Under the pieces are notes generated by a model, which saw nothing but the letters and a program-made list of their open reading frames with translations, had not been told where the DNA came from and did not search any database. A program made the translations under genes and the position numbers. From Verrucomicrobiota bacterium (GTDB lineage Bacteria; Verrucomicrobiota; Verrucomicrobiia; Limisphaerales; SIBE01): a stretch of 55,065 nucleotides of DNA. This document shows, one piece after another, positions 27,114-38,551 of this stretch. The stretch covers positions 1 to 55,065 of the forward strand of contig VHDE01000030.1 in NCBI GenBank assembly GCA_016871515.1, read 5' to 3'. Numbering within the stretch: position 1 is the stretch's first letter; the number at the start of each line of letters is the position of its first letter.

Positions 27114-27151
27114 ATCTGTGATTTAAAATCTCAGATCTGAAATTTCAGAAT

Positions 27152-27228
27152 GGGCCTGTAGCTCAGTTGGTTAGAGCATGCGCTTGATAAGCGCAGGGTC
27201 ACTGGTTCAAGTCCAGTCAGGCCCACCA
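27152..27228 (+). tRNA. tRNA-Ile (anticodon GAT)
   Basis: Acceptor GGGCCTG/CAGGCCC, anticodon stem-loop GCGCTTGATAAGCGC, T-arm CTGGTTCAAGTCCAG. CCA is encoded. Standard spacer tRNA of an intact rrn operon, here in the order Ala then Ile, whereas Ile-Ala is more usual. Confidence 0.97.
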
Positions 27229-27299
27229 CTTGCATACAAAACAATTTACTCGAATGAAACCCTTCAAGGGTAAACTCCTTGCAGGTGAAAGTTTGAGAG

Positions 27300-27312
27300 T
27301 GTTCTTTGACAA
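27300..27312 (+). promoter_or_regulatory. boxA site before 23S
   Basis: TGTTCTTTGACAA, a near-consensus boxA, about 80 bp before 23S. Confidence 0.55.
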
Positions 27313-27392
27313 CTACACATAGGTAAAGACAATTTAGGGCAAATTACAATTCGCTGAGTTCTATTGGGTTAAATCTCAATAGTCAACTTTGT

Positions 27393-30277
<2,885 letters not shown>

Positions 30278-30363
30278 CTTTTTCCTTGTCACAAGGAATT
30301 GCGATTTTAACTAGCGAGTTGTAAACCACGGATTGTTTCCCTGTGTGTAGTTTTCAGAGAACA

Positions 30364-30375
30364 TGCTCTTTGAAA
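30364..30375 (+). promoter_or_regulatory. boxA-like site between 23S and 5S
   Basis: TGCTCTTTGAAA in the 23S-5S spacer; fourth boxA-like copy in the operon. Confidence 0.4.
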
Positions 30376-30475
30376 TTGGTTAAATAAATTAAAGCGGTTG
30401 AATCGATAAATAGATGAAACGGGTTCATTAGCGGCGATTTAACCCATTTAACGCCTTTAACCTTTTATCCAATTT

Positions 30476-30591
30476 ATTGGTGACCATAAAGCTGCGGACC
30501 GACCCGATCCCATCCCGAACTCGGCCGTCAAACGCAGTCTTGCCGATGGTAGTAGTTGTATAGCTTCTGCGAGAGTAGGTTGTCGCCAGTT
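30476..30591 (+). rRNA. 5S ribosomal RNA
   Basis: About 116 nt. Helix I pairs TTGGTGAC with GTCGCCAG; the conserved CCGAACTCGG and GCCGATGGTAGT segments are present. Confidence 0.95.
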
Positions 30592-30603
30592 TTTTCGATT
30601 CCC

Positions 30604-30632
30604 AAGCCGAGGCCTTAACCTCGGCTTTTTTG
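30604..30632 (+). terminator. Rho-independent terminator of the rRNA operon
   Basis: 9-bp stem AAGCCGAGG / CCTCGGCTT (30604-30612, 30619-30627) followed by a run of T's. Confidence 0.9.
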
Positions 30633-30693
30633 TTGCGCTTATGGTGGGCCGAATTGCAAGGTCCCAGTGCGTCGCTGCGTTGCGAATAAGCAC

Positions 30694-31503
30694 CTACCTG
30701 TACGGCGTAAAGAATATGTCCACATTCGCCGGGCGCTGAATATCGAGGATGCGTTGATGTTTGATCTGTTCGATATGGCCATCCACGAAGACAACGTTGA
30801 TGCGGCCGTTGTGCATAATAAAGTTGCCGCCTGCAGCGCTGCCTCCGGGCCGGAAACTCGCGTTGTCCATCGTTTTAGGGTCTTCGTTAAACAAAAGAGT
30901 CTTCGTCGTCGGATTCACCACGCGCGAGATGAGCACGCCTTTCGGCGGATATTCGACGCCGTCGAGCAAACTGTTGACGCTATAATTGACGCGCAAGGCC
31001 TTCCCTGGGAGCCCAGTGCTCGGACAGCGGTAAATCTCGAAGGTGTTGGTGAAGTTCAGGTCGACGCGGTCACCTGGAAGCCGATGAATTGGACGTCCGG
31101 TCACATGCGTAAACGCTGAGCCTGCTTCTGCGTGAAAGCCGTGAGTCAGAGGTGGACTTTGCCAATTGCGCGGATTAATCGTTTCCGCATCAGGCTGTCC
31201 GCCAAACATCCAGTCTGCTGGTAGATTACGATCGACCCCACCGGCCCAGGGGAGGTAATCCGAGAAGTCGTCCGCATACAACAGTATGCCGACAGTGACC
31301 TGACGCATGTTGCTCTTGCACTTCGTCGAGCGCGCCCCTTCTTTCGCCTTCGAAAGCGCCGGCAAAAGCAAACTAGCCAGAACGGCAATAATGGCGATGA
31401 CCACCAGAAGTTCGATTAGTGTGAATCCATCAGCGGGACGATCAGAACAGCCTTTGGTCTGCATAGGCTCCATCATTGATGACGCTTGCCATGCAAAATG
31501 CAA
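30694..31503 (-). CDS. Prepilin-like protein with H-X9-DG ending
   Basis: 269 aa. [23 protein letters not shown] is a class III signal/pilin helix with Gly at -1. The [23 protein letters not shown] continuation and the C-terminal [15 protein letters not shown] fit the prepilin-type processing-associated family that is greatly expanded in Verrucomicrobia and Planctomycetes. Function of individual members is unknown. It converges on the rRNA terminator. The true start may be one of the Met at residues 10-14. The 239 bp upstream (31504-31742) show no gene. Confidence 0.88.
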   Translation of the reverse strand: MHFAWQASSMMEPMQTKGCSDRPADGFTLIELLVVIAIIAVLASLLLPALSKAKEGARSTKCKSNMRQVTVGILLYADDFSDYLPWAGGVDRNLPADWMFGGQPDAETINPRNWQSPPLTHGFHAEAGSAFTHVTGRPIHRLPGDRVDLNFTNTFEIYRCPSTGLPGKALRVNYSVNSLLDGVEYPPKGVLISRVVNPTTKTLLFNEDPKTMDNASFRPGGSAAGGNFIMHNGRINVVFVDGHIEQIKHQRILDIQRPANVDIFFTPYR

Positions 31504-31742
31504 GCTACGAACGCATCAGGTTTTCCCAGTGTTGTCAGGGCGGTCTGACGAAAGCAACGCAGCGTTGAGTTCGTGAGTCTGTCAAAGTGCAGTTCCCACT
31601 CCTCTTCTCATGATGTTGCCTCTCAAGCTCAAGTCCCGCTGGGTAACCAGTTCGCGCACGAGAGCTGAATCAGAGGGGGCGAGACAAAATCATGTGCGAC
31701 AAAATAATGGTCTCCAAAAGCGTTGCGTGATCGACTGTTTTG

Positions 31743-32757
31743 TCACTTCTCGAGTTTGCTTTCAAAAGCGGCGATCACGGCCGCTGTCGGCAGCGCCTGG
31801 CCTTGGTAGAACTTGATCGTTTCCTGGTTCCATCGCGCGATAAGGAGAGTGGAACCAGACTGGGCAGTGAAGCCATAGGTTATCGCCCCGCCGTCTGATT
31901 CCGGGAGATCGGAGCCTTGCGTTTGCCGCGGCGTGGATTGGTGGATTGAAACAGGGCATTGACGCGACCACTCGCGTCGCCAAAAGTCACTGTCTCCCCA
32001 ATGCGGATCGCGGCGGCTTGGTGAGGGCTCATTGGAGTTGTCAATTTGTGCGACTCGAACAACGTCCAGAGACTCTTCCCGCTTGGCCCGCCGAAAACGA
32101 GAAGCGCTTGGTTCCCATTCTCATCAGATAAGGCATATTCATGTCGTTCCCAAAGAGAGCCGACTTCTGCAATGTCGACGAGCGCACGACCGTGAATCTG
32201 CCAGGTCTTGCGGTCCAGTGCGCCTTGCCCTCCGACGATCAACCGAGGAGCCGTGGCTTTTACTTTGAGCAAGGCCGGTAGCCGTGGTGGCTTGTTCGGC
32301 GATTTGAACCAAGTGACGAAACCAACAATGGCAATGAGGCCAATTACCATGATGACCCATCCGTCCGCTGACGAACCAGCGCCAGCATCGCCGGAACCGG
32401 GCCATCCTGCCGGCATATCGCTGGCAAGACCGAAGGCGCTCGCCATCGCGCCCCGGGGCAGGTCCATGCCGCGATAAAATTCAATTTCATCGCCGGTCCA
32501 ACTCACTACGATCATTTCGTGGCCCGCTTGCGCATTGAAATAGTGGGCTACATCACCGACTTCCACACCTTCGGGCGCTTCCCTTCGATTTCATAAACGG
32601 GCGATTCATCCACCAAGGTCACTCGCCCCGGGGATCTCCGTAATATCACGAGGTCGCCGATACGTTTGGAAGCTGCTTCGCGCGCGGTGAGGGGGTGCGC
32701 TGGCTCGCGATCAGCGTGAACATTTTCCATTGGCCGCCATGCTCGGTTTCTTCAATT
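31743..32757 (-). pseudogene. DUF4178 domain protein, 5'-truncated with three frameshifts
   Basis: Read 5' to 3' on the minus strand, coding-like segments are: EHGGQWKMFTLI (from 32757), ASKRIGDLVILRRSPG to PVYEIEG, EGVEVGDVAHYFNAQAGHE to about 31915 (with a membrane helix WVIMVIGLIAIVGFV and a second DUF4178-like core SLWERHEYAL), and YGFTAQSGSTLLIARW ending at 31743. Each join needs a one-base shift, the second at a CCC run near 32581 and the third near 31915. The longest piece alone would be 228 aa. The 5' end is lost where the sequence meets the truncated sigma gene. The family match is by motif memory. Confidence 0.65.
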
Positions 32758-33117
32758 AATGGAGGAGCGGAGGGCGGGGGCGACGGCAGTTTCAATGTGT
32801 GGGACTGACCCGGTTAGATGATGACCCTTTCGGGTGTTGTCGATCACGAAACGCTGCATCGCCGTGGCAGCCGCCTTGAAAAAATGTCTCCGCCCCGCGA
32901 AGCGGTTTCCGTCCCGACCGGCGATGCGCAACCAGGCCTCGTGGACGAGCGCGGTGGCTTGCAGGGTTTGCCCGGGTTTTTCGTCAGCCAGCTTGTGCGC
33001 AGCCAGTCGCCTCAGTTCCTCATAGACGAGTGGTAATAATTCCTCCGCCGCTTTCGGATCGCCGGAATCAATGGCGTTGAGCAACTGGGTCACGCCACCG
33101 GGCATTGCGTGCAGCAT
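32752..33117 (-). pseudogene. ECF sigma factor, truncated after region 2
   Basis: 121 aa. AAEELLPLVYEELRRLAAHKLADEKP and ATALVHEAWLRIAG, then RRHFFKAAATAMQRFVIDNTRK, match planctomycete/verrucomicrobial ECF sigma factors (about 190 aa when complete). Region 4, which binds the -35 element, is missing: the frame ends in unrelated residues at the junction with the DUF4178 remnant near 32757. Unlikely to work as a sigma factor. Confidence 0.75.
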
Positions 33118-33251
33118 AATTGTGCCGGATAACCGCGGCCAGTCATAACGGACGGCGAGGCGTCTTGCCCTGAATCGTTGCTTGCTTGCTCAAGGCAGGA
33201 AAACTTTGACGCGGTTTGTGACCATCGGCGCGAGTCGTTCGCACCCCCGGT

Positions 33252-33659
33252 TCAAGCAAACGGATCGAGCACCTTGACTCCAGCATGTTTGAAGTCGTGC
33301 GTGTTGCGCGACACCACCACCAGGTTGTGGACCAGCGCAGTCGAGGCGATCAAACTGTCCTTAACCGGCATCGCTCGCCCGGCGGCGCGCAGATCCGCCA
33401 GGAGTTTTGCCCAGCGCAAACCACACGCCCGGTCAAAGGGCAGACACACGATCCGTGCGACCCCGTGATTGAACCAGCTTTCCAGCCGGCGCCGCCGGCG
33501 CCCCGCCGGCAGCAGATGGATGCCGAATCGGATTTCTCCGAGGATGATTGGATCGACGGCCAGTTCCCGCTCGTGCGCGCGCAGCCACTGCACGACTTTC
33601 GCGCTGGGGGCGGGTTTGGTGCCCTCGCTCAGCACATTCGCGTCGGCCAGGTAGGTCAC
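33252..33659 (-). CDS. vapC: VapC-type PIN domain toxin
   Basis: 135 aa. PIN acidic residues are visible in YLADANVLSEGTKP, ILGEIRFG, VKDSLIASTAL and SRNTHDF. A likely RNase toxin. It overlaps the antitoxin gene by ATGA, the usual translational coupling of vapBC. Looks intact. Confidence 0.92.
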   Translation of the reverse strand: MTYLADANVLSEGTKPAPSAKVVQWLRAHERELAVDPIILGEIRFGIHLLPAGRRRRRLESWFNHGVARIVCLPFDRACGLRWAKLLADLRAAGRAMPVKDSLIASTALVHNLVVVSRNTHDFKHAGVKVLDPFA

Positions 33660-33886
33660 AGCGTGTCCGTGGATTCAGATTCAATCGGGGTGAAGAAGCC
33701 TTTCTCCGGACACGCGAGAAGCCAGTCCACCAGGCCCTCGTTCGGGCGGGGCGTGCGGCGCACCAGGCGGTAATCTCCGCAATCCAGGCGTTCAACTTCG
33801 AACTCCTCTCCCGCCTCAATCCCATCCCGCTGACGAATTTCCGCCGGCAGAACGATCTGGCCCTTGGACGAAATAATCGTTTTCAT
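33656..33886 (-). CDS. vapB: VapB-type AbrB/MazE-fold antitoxin
   Basis: 76 aa. MKTIISSKGQIVLPAEIRQRDG is a swapped-hairpin AbrB DNA-binding domain; the C-terminal tail (GLVDWLLACPEKGFF) would wrap the PIN toxin. First gene of the pair. No Shine-Dalgarno sequence is visible, and the promoter implies an almost leaderless transcript. Confidence 0.92.
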   Translation of the reverse strand: MKTIISSKGQIVLPAEIRQRDGIEAGEEFEVERLDCGDYRLVRRTPRPNEGLVDWLLACPEKGFFTPIESESTDTL

Positions 33887-33890
33887 TTCG

Positions 33891-33922
33891 TGTAAGATAA
33901 CGTCTTACATGAAAGCGGTCAA
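33891..33922 (-). promoter_or_regulatory. vapBC promoter overlapped by palindromic operator
   Basis: On the minus strand TTGACC (33917-33922) is 17 bp from TATCTT (33894-33899). A palindrome TGTAAGA-TAACG-TCTTACA (33891-33909) covers the -10 box, as expected for an autorepressed toxin-antitoxin operon. The start codon ends 5 bp beyond the palindrome. Confidence 0.7.
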
Positions 33923-34303
33923 ACTGCAAGCGTGATTGCGCCGCGTGTCGGGTGCGATGACAAGTTGGTGGTAAACGGGGGGGTAGGGCAAACCTGCTGG
34001 TTTGCTTGCCGCGGGTTCGGCGTTGCAGGGGCGGCATCAACGGTCGATTGGGAGCGCATTGGATTCGGCGGCGGCATCGGCACAGCGATGCCCTGCCGCA
34101 TCCCAAGTCTTCCGCCCACTTTTAATCACACCCCGGCGTGTCCCGCGCGCGATACCTCACCCATCCCACCCATTCCAAGAACCTCTCAAATCGTCCTTGT
34201 TCTCGGTTCGTCCCATTCTGTGAAATCGGCAAACGAATGACAGGTGTAGCTGCCGTGTTGGAAGCCGGCGCTCCAACCGGGTTCAGGAACTCAACGCGCG
34301 AAA
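33923..34303. other. Non-coding stretch with one small palindrome
   Basis: No convincing gene on either strand. A hairpin GCAAACC-TGCT-GGTTTGC lies at 33988-34005 and resembles the inner hairpin of the clover-leaf repeat at 13140-13159. Confidence 0.5.
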
Positions 34304-34640
34304 CTATGGTTCGAGGTTCGTGCGGCGGAGCAGGTCGGCAAAGCGCGGGTCGGAACGCCGCGGGTCGAAGGCCGGATGGAGTTTGAGGAATGCAAACGGC
34401 CCACGCTGAGAATGGAGCGGTCTGCGTAGGCTTTGTCCAGCCACTCGAATGCCTGGTCCTTTTCTCCGAGGGCCGCATAAATCACCGCCACAGACCCGGG
34501 CGGAACATATCTCTCTTTCGAGAGACCATCCAATCGGTCGAGTACTCTCCGGGCTTCGGCGTTGTTACCCGACACTGCGCAGGCATATCTGAGCACCGTC
34601 AGTACATCGGTGCTATCCGGAAACGCGGAATCGGTGAATC
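34304..34640 (-). pseudogene. 3' fragment of a Ser/Thr kinase-TPR gene, frameshifted
   Basis: The frame from 34640 reads VLTVLRYACAVSGNNAEARRV to AVIYAALGEKDQAFEWLDKAY, a TPR region typical of the C-terminus of verrucomicrobial PknB-like kinases. Near 34398-34402 a one-base loss shifts the frame; the family ending FAFLKLHPAFDPRRSDPRF then continues to the stop at 34304. The 5' side stops abruptly at the transposon-like end at 34641. Confidence 0.65.
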
Positions 34641-35035
34641 GGGGTCACATCTCACAATTAATTATGGGATCGTGAACAAACCGGCAGGTCTGGAGATTCT
34701 GGGTCAGGCGGCACTGAGTCATTTTCAGTCAAACTATCGCCAGTCGATTGAAGAGATGATCGCACAGGATCGATGTCGGCGAGAATCGCAATGGACCGAA
34801 AGCATTGCGGTCGGAAGCCCAAAGTTCCTTTTGCAGTTGCAGCAGGACATCCCTTGGCGACGACGATTTGAAACCGAACCCTTCTCGACGGAAAGCTGGG
34901 CTCTACGAGAGACGTCTCCGGCCTGGAATGCTTAGGCCAAAAAAGCCATGCTAAAAATTGCGTTTAAGGCCTCAAAAAGCCGGGCAGATTTGCATTACTG
35001 CCTTGCAACGCAATGAAATGTCGTGGTCCGACCCC
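34641..35035. mobile_element. Deletion derivative of a RAYT-type element
   Basis: Left end GGGGTCACATCTCAC (34641-34655), right end GGTCCGACCCC (35025-35035). In between is a transposase C-terminal fragment (34672-34935) and a nested hairpin (34957-35014: ATTGCGTTTAAGGC with one-bulge complement). It interrupts the kinase-TPR remnant on its left. Element limits are inferred from the GGGGTC/GACCCC ends only. Confidence 0.55.
34672..34935 (+). pseudogene. REP-associated transposase, C-terminal fragment
   Basis: 88 codons. NYRQSIEEMIAQDRCRRESQ followed by WTESIAVGSPKFLLQLQQ and a RRFETEPF...LRETSPAW ending matches the C-terminal region of Y1-type REP transposases, where WTESIAVGS is the recognisable motif. 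The catalytic HUH and Tyr residues are gone. Confidence 0.65.
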
Positions 35036-35081
35036 GCACCTGACGTTGCCACCGGATCAACTTTAACTTAAACTTCACGTC

Positions 35082-35330
35082 ATGAAAACTGTGACCATGG
35101 TGCAGTTTCGTCAGAACGCCGAGGGTGTGCTGCGCCGGATCGCCCGGGGAGAGCGGCTCGTGTTGTCCCAACGCGGCAAGCCGTCCGCCCGTTTGGAACC
35201 TTTGGAACGAACCGCGGGCGACGATTTGGAAAACGATCCATTTCTCAGCGTCTGCCGCCGCGCCACGGCGAGTCCCAAGGGCAAAACCCGGCACCAGGAC
35301 ATCGACCGCGTTCTTTATGGCCGCCGGTGA
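35082..35330 (+). CDS. Phd/YefM-type antitoxin
   Basis: 82 aa. MKTVTMVQFRQNAEGVLRRI and RLVLSQRGKPSARLEPL are the Phd fold with its DNA-binding N-terminus. Its stop lies 14 bases inside the PIN toxin gene. A truncated second copy, with similar sequence upstream of its start, occurs at 36882-37005. Confidence 0.88.
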   Translation: MKTVTMVQFRQNAEGVLRRIARGERLVLSQRGKPSARLEPLERTAGDDLENDPFLSVCRRATASPKGKTRHQDIDRVLYGRR

Positions 35331-35736
35331 CGTGTTCATGGACAGCGCCGGATTTCTGGCGTTGTGGGACGCGAGAGATGAGCATCACCGCGCGTCCGGG
35401 CGGCTTCAGGAAGAGTTGGCCCGCAAGCGACGGCGCTTCGTCACCTCGGAATATGTGGTGGACGAAACCATCACCGTGCTCCTGATGCGCCACAGCCACG
35501 CCGCCGCTGCGGATTTCCTGGATACGGTGGAGCGAAGCGAAGTCTTGCGGCTGGAGTGGATTGGCCCGGAGCGATGTTACGCCACTGCCGCGCTCTTTCG
35601 CCGCCATGCGGACAAGAAATGGTCTTTCACGGATTGCGTGAGTTTCGCCCTGATGCGCGAACTGCGCATTCGCGATGCATTCACGACCGATCACCGCTTC
35701 CGCCAGGCCGGGTTTGTCCCGCTCTTGAAACTATGA
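35317..35736 (+). CDS. PIN domain toxin (VapC-like)
   Basis: 139 aa from ATG 35317. MDSAGFLALWDARDEHH, YVVDETITVLLMR, KKWSFTDCVSFALM and AFTTDHRF supply the acidic PIN residues in order. It pairs with the overlapping Phd antitoxin. The next remnant starts within its stop codon (ATGA at 35733). Confidence 0.88.
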   Translation: MAAGDVFMDSAGFLALWDARDEHHRASGRLQEELARKRRRFVTSEYVVDETITVLLMRHSHAAAADFLDTVERSEVLRLEWIGPERCYATAALFRRHADKKWSFTDCVSFALMRELRIRDAFTTDHRFRQAGFVPLLKL

Positions 35737-35996
35737 ACGCCGGCAGACGACTGGTATCCTGCCAGATGCTGCGTGACCTGGACGACCGGGGGAGACAGTG
35801 CTATGTCTCACCGGCTCTGCGGATGCAGCTGCATCTTGGACTCGGCGAAAAGGACCAGGCCCTCGATTGGCTGGAGAAAGGTTATGAGGAGCAGGATTGG
35901 TATCGTTGGGGTCTCAAGGTTTGGCCGATCTTCGACCCGCTGCGCACCGAGCCGCGCTTCCAGGCGCTACTGAAAAAGGTGTTCCCAGAGCCATGA
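35733..35996 (+). pseudogene. 3' fragment of a kinase-TPR gene
   Basis: 88 codons: LHLGLGEKDQALDWLEKGYEE and KVWPIFDPLRTEPRFQALLKKV are the same C-terminal TPR ending as at 34304-34640, on the other strand. The kinase domain and most TPRs are missing. Its start codon overlaps the toxin stop, so it may be translated as an 87-aa protein. Confidence 0.6.
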
Positions 35997-36077
35997 GCGC
36001 CGACACCGAACACCGCCGTCAATTGCCGACGCGCATGCATTCTTGCCAGCGGCTCCACCCGACGGCATGATGGCACC

Positions 36078-36278
36078 GTGAGCTTATCGAAGCCCAAGCG
36101 CGGCCATGACCAAGCCGCACGCATTTACCGGCAACTGGCCGGCGTGCGCGGTCTGGACGATCACGAGCGCTGGCAGCACGCGCTGTTTTTTGCCATGTCT
36201 CCCCAGGAGCGATGCCACTTCAGTCTCAAGACAGCCCGCTCGGCGCTTTCCTTAAGGCGCTCCGCGAAGAAAAAGTAA
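36078..36278 (+). CDS. Small hypothetical protein, possible partner of the next gene
   Basis: 66 aa, GTG start. ARIYRQLAGVRGLDDHERWQ then HALFFAMSPQERCHF is ordered and basic. It overlaps the nucleotidyltransferase-like gene by 67 bp in another frame. Size, position and overlap suggest an antitoxin or accessory factor, but no family is recognised. Confidence 0.45.
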   Translation: MSLSKPKRGHDQAARIYRQLAGVRGLDDHERWQHALFFAMSPQERCHFSLKTARSALSLRRSAKKK

Positions 36279-36718
36279 ATTGCATCCTCATCGGCGCGAT
36301 GGCGGCCATCGAGCAAGGCGCGCCGTTGATGACAGTGGATTACGATTTCTGGGTGCATCTGCCCGAGCGTCAGTACGTGCGGCTGCTGATGATCGTACAA
36401 CGGCAGGGCGGAAAGATTCGCGCCCGGACACTTTACGAGTTGAGCGACGGCACGCAGGTGAACGCGATCTTCCAGCCGGACGGCCTGCGGTCGTTCGACG
36501 CGGAGTGGAAGATTTCCCGTTGGGGTGAATTGGAAAGTGTCCCGGTGAAAATCCTTCCCTTGCGCCGCGTCATCGCCAGCAAGCGCGCGGCGAACCGCGA
36601 TAAGGACCTGGCGGTGCTTCCGATTCTGGAGCGCACGCTGCAGATGGCAAAGCGCCTGGCGAAACGTCGCGCGCAACGCGACCAGCCTGCCAAACGCGGC
36701 ATGTGGAAGCGATCTTGA
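36212..36718 (+). CDS. Nucleotidyltransferase-fold protein
   Basis: 168 aa. NCILIGAMAAIEQGAPLMT-VDYDFWVHLP matches the pattern G-x-A...G...T-x-D-x-D of minimal nucleotidyltransferases, and RVIASKRAANRDKDLAVLP fits the distal K/R-x-KD-x-DL motif. Such proteins often act in toxin-antitoxin or abortive-infection-like pairs. The predicted acidic pair is present. Exact family and substrate are unknown. Confidence 0.6.
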   Translation: MPLQSQDSPLGAFLKALREEKVNCILIGAMAAIEQGAPLMTVDYDFWVHLPERQYVRLLMIVQRQGGKIRARTLYELSDGTQVNAIFQPDGLRSFDAEWKISRWGELESVPVKILPLRRVIASKRAANRDKDLAVLPILERTLQMAKRLAKRRAQRDQPAKRGMWKRS

Positions 36719-36723
36719 GGAGC

Positions 36724-37068
36724 ATGATTGGCGCCTCGTTCAACCAATATCGAATCACCCCCAGCATCAGCGCGGGCGGGATGGGCGAGGTGTTTCGCGC
36801 GCGCGACACACGGCTCAATCGCGACGAGTATGGCTTGTCGCGAGTATGGCTCTTGCCGAAGATTCAACTTAAACTTCACGCCATGAAAATGGTGACCATG
36901 CTGGAGTCTCGTCAGGACGCCGAGGGTGTGCTGCGCCGGATCGCCAAGGGAGAACGGCTCGTGCTGTCGCATCGCGGCAAGCCGGCCGCCCGCCTGGAGC
37001 CTCTGATCCCCTTTGCGCAGATCGCGTGGAGCTACGGCATGCTCGGTGAAGCGGGCCTCGACCCATGA
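36724..37068 (+). pseudogene. Chimera: kinase 5' fragment, Phd antitoxin fragment, TPR fragment
   Basis: One open frame of 114 aa joins three unrelated pieces: MIGASFNQYRITPSISAGGM-GEVFRARDTRLNR (glycine-rich loop of a Ser/Thr kinase, to about 36830), then MKMVTMLESRQDAEGVLRRI to PAARLEPL (a diverged copy of the Phd gene at 35082), then IPFAQIAWSYGMLGEAGLDP, which looks like a TPR piece. The sequence before the Phd copy also resembles that before 35082. None of the parts is complete. Confidence 0.65.
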
Positions 37069-37119
37069 GCATCAGAGCACAGCTTGCATTTTAGAACGTC
37101 GCCTTCTATTCTGCACGGT

Positions 37120-38319
37120 ATGCGGAAACGTCTGGCCGAAGCCCGGCTGCGCCAACTGTCGCAACAGTTCCCGGTCGTCCTGATCCTGGGGGCGCGTCAG
37201 GTCGGCAAGACCACGCTGGTCCGGGCTGCGTTCCCCAAGGCCGCCTACTGCGACCTGGAAGACCCGGCGTTACGCCACCTGTTCACGGAGGAGCCGGCGT
37301 TTCAACTGGAGCGGCGGGACAACGCCCTGGGGTTGATCCTCGATGAGGTGCAAAGCGTGCCGTCCGTCTTCGCGGCGCTGCGCGGGTTCATTGACCGCGA
37401 CCGCAAGCGCAACGGCCGCTTTCTGCTGCTGGGTTCCGCGCACCCGTCCCTGATCCGGCAGGTGTCGGAATCGCTCGCCGGGCGCGTCGGCATTTTGGAT
37501 CTGGATCCGTTCACGGTGTCCGAGGTGGCTGGCAAATCGCCCCGGCGCGCGCTGCACGACCTTTGGGTCCGGGGCGGCTTCCCCGACGCGTTCGCGGGGA
37601 ATTTCCGCGAGTGGTGGGAGGCGTACCTTCGCACCTACGTCGAGCGGGACTTGTCGCAGTTGGGCGTCGGCGCGGATCCCATCTTGCTCCGCCGCCTGCT
37701 GCTGATGCTGGCGCACTGCCAGGGCGGCCTGCTGAATCTGTCCCAACTGGGCCAGTCGTTGGGCGTGTCCTATCACACGGTGGACCGCTACGTGAACGTG
37801 CTGGAGCAAACGTTCCTCGTGCGCCGCCTGCTGCCTTATCATCGTAACGTGGGCAAACGGCTGGTGAAAGCGACCAAGGTTTATCTGCGGGACACCGGCT
37901 TGCTGCATCATCTGCTCAATCTCTCCACCCTGGCGGAACTGGAAAACCATCCGGTGCGCGGCGCCAGTTGGGAGACGTTCGTGACCGAGGACGTGATCCG
38001 CCGCGAGAAACTGGCTTCGCCGCAGTCGCTATTCTTTTTCTGGCGGACGGCCGCCGGGGCGGAGATTGATCTCGTCATCGAACGCGGCTCGCAGCGGTTC
38101 GGTTTCGAGATCAAGGCCGGCAGCGGCGAAAAAATGGTATATGCCCACAAGCTGGCCGACGCGCTTGCGGACGTCGGCGCCAGTCACGGATGGGTGCTCG
38201 ACCAATCGGCGGGCGTCACGCCACTGTTGCCAAACGTCGAATGTCGCGGTTTTGCTAATGCCTGCGACTGGCTGCCGGAAACGCCGTCCGTGCCAACACG
38301 GCGGGTGAAGAAAAGATGA
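37120..38319 (+). CDS. AAA ATPase with DUF4143
   Basis: 399 aa from ATG 37120. Walker A GARQVGKTTL and Walker B LILDEVQSVP belong to the AAA_14 domain; the DUF4143 part (RTYVERDLSQLGVGADPILL, YLRDTGLLHHLL, AGAEIDLVIE and GFEIKAGS) has a PD-(D/E)xK-like EID...EIK motif. This family is widespread, often single-gene and mobile, with uncertain role; a toxin-antitoxin or defence function has been suggested. Appears intact amid broken genes. Confidence 0.88.
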   Translation: MRKRLAEARLRQLSQQFPVVLILGARQVGKTTLVRAAFPKAAYCDLEDPALRHLFTEEPAFQLERRDNALGLILDEVQSVPSVFAALRGFIDRDRKRNGRFLLLGSAHPSLIRQVSESLAGRVGILDLDPFTVSEVAGKSPRRALHDLWVRGGFPDAFAGNFREWWEAYLRTYVERDLSQLGVGADPILLRRLLLMLAHCQGGLLNLSQLGQSLGVSYHTVDRYVNVLEQTFLVRRLLPYHRNVGKRLVKATKVYLRDTGLLHHLLNLSTLAELENHPVRGASWETFVTEDVIRREKLASPQSLFFFWRTAAGAEIDLVIERGSQRFGFEIKAGSGEKMVYAHKLADALADVGASHGWVLDQSAGVTPLLPNVECRGFANACDWLPETPSVPTRRVKKR

Positions 38320-38357
38320 AATCGCTTTTCACTCACACGTCCCGGACTCAGGATTGA

Positions 38358-38551
38358 ATGATGATTGGCAACTCACTTACGCACTGCCGGATCGCCGCCA
38401 AGCTCGGCGCAGGCGGCATGGGCGAAGTGTATCGCGCCACCGACACCAAGCTCGGCCGCGAGGTTGCCATCAAGGTGCTGCCCGCGCGCTTCAGCCGCGA
38501 TGCGCAAAGCCTCGCCCGCTTCGAGCGCGAGGCCAAGGCGCTTGCGGCACT
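38358..38551 (+). pseudogene. 5' fragment of a Ser/Thr protein kinase gene
   Basis: About 64 residues: [22 protein letters not shown] (glycine-rich loop), then [20 protein letters not shown] with the ATP-binding Lys in VAIK, and [11 protein letters not shown] up to the helix C region. Homology stops at about 38551 where a PhoX fragment begins in another frame. Compare the shorter copy at 36724. Confidence 0.75.

Noticed and set aside
37270..37950. 226-codon minus-strand frame antisense to the DUF4143 gene
   Set aside because: Gln/Arg/Ala-rich shadow of a GC-rich gene; the sense frame has Walker motifs.
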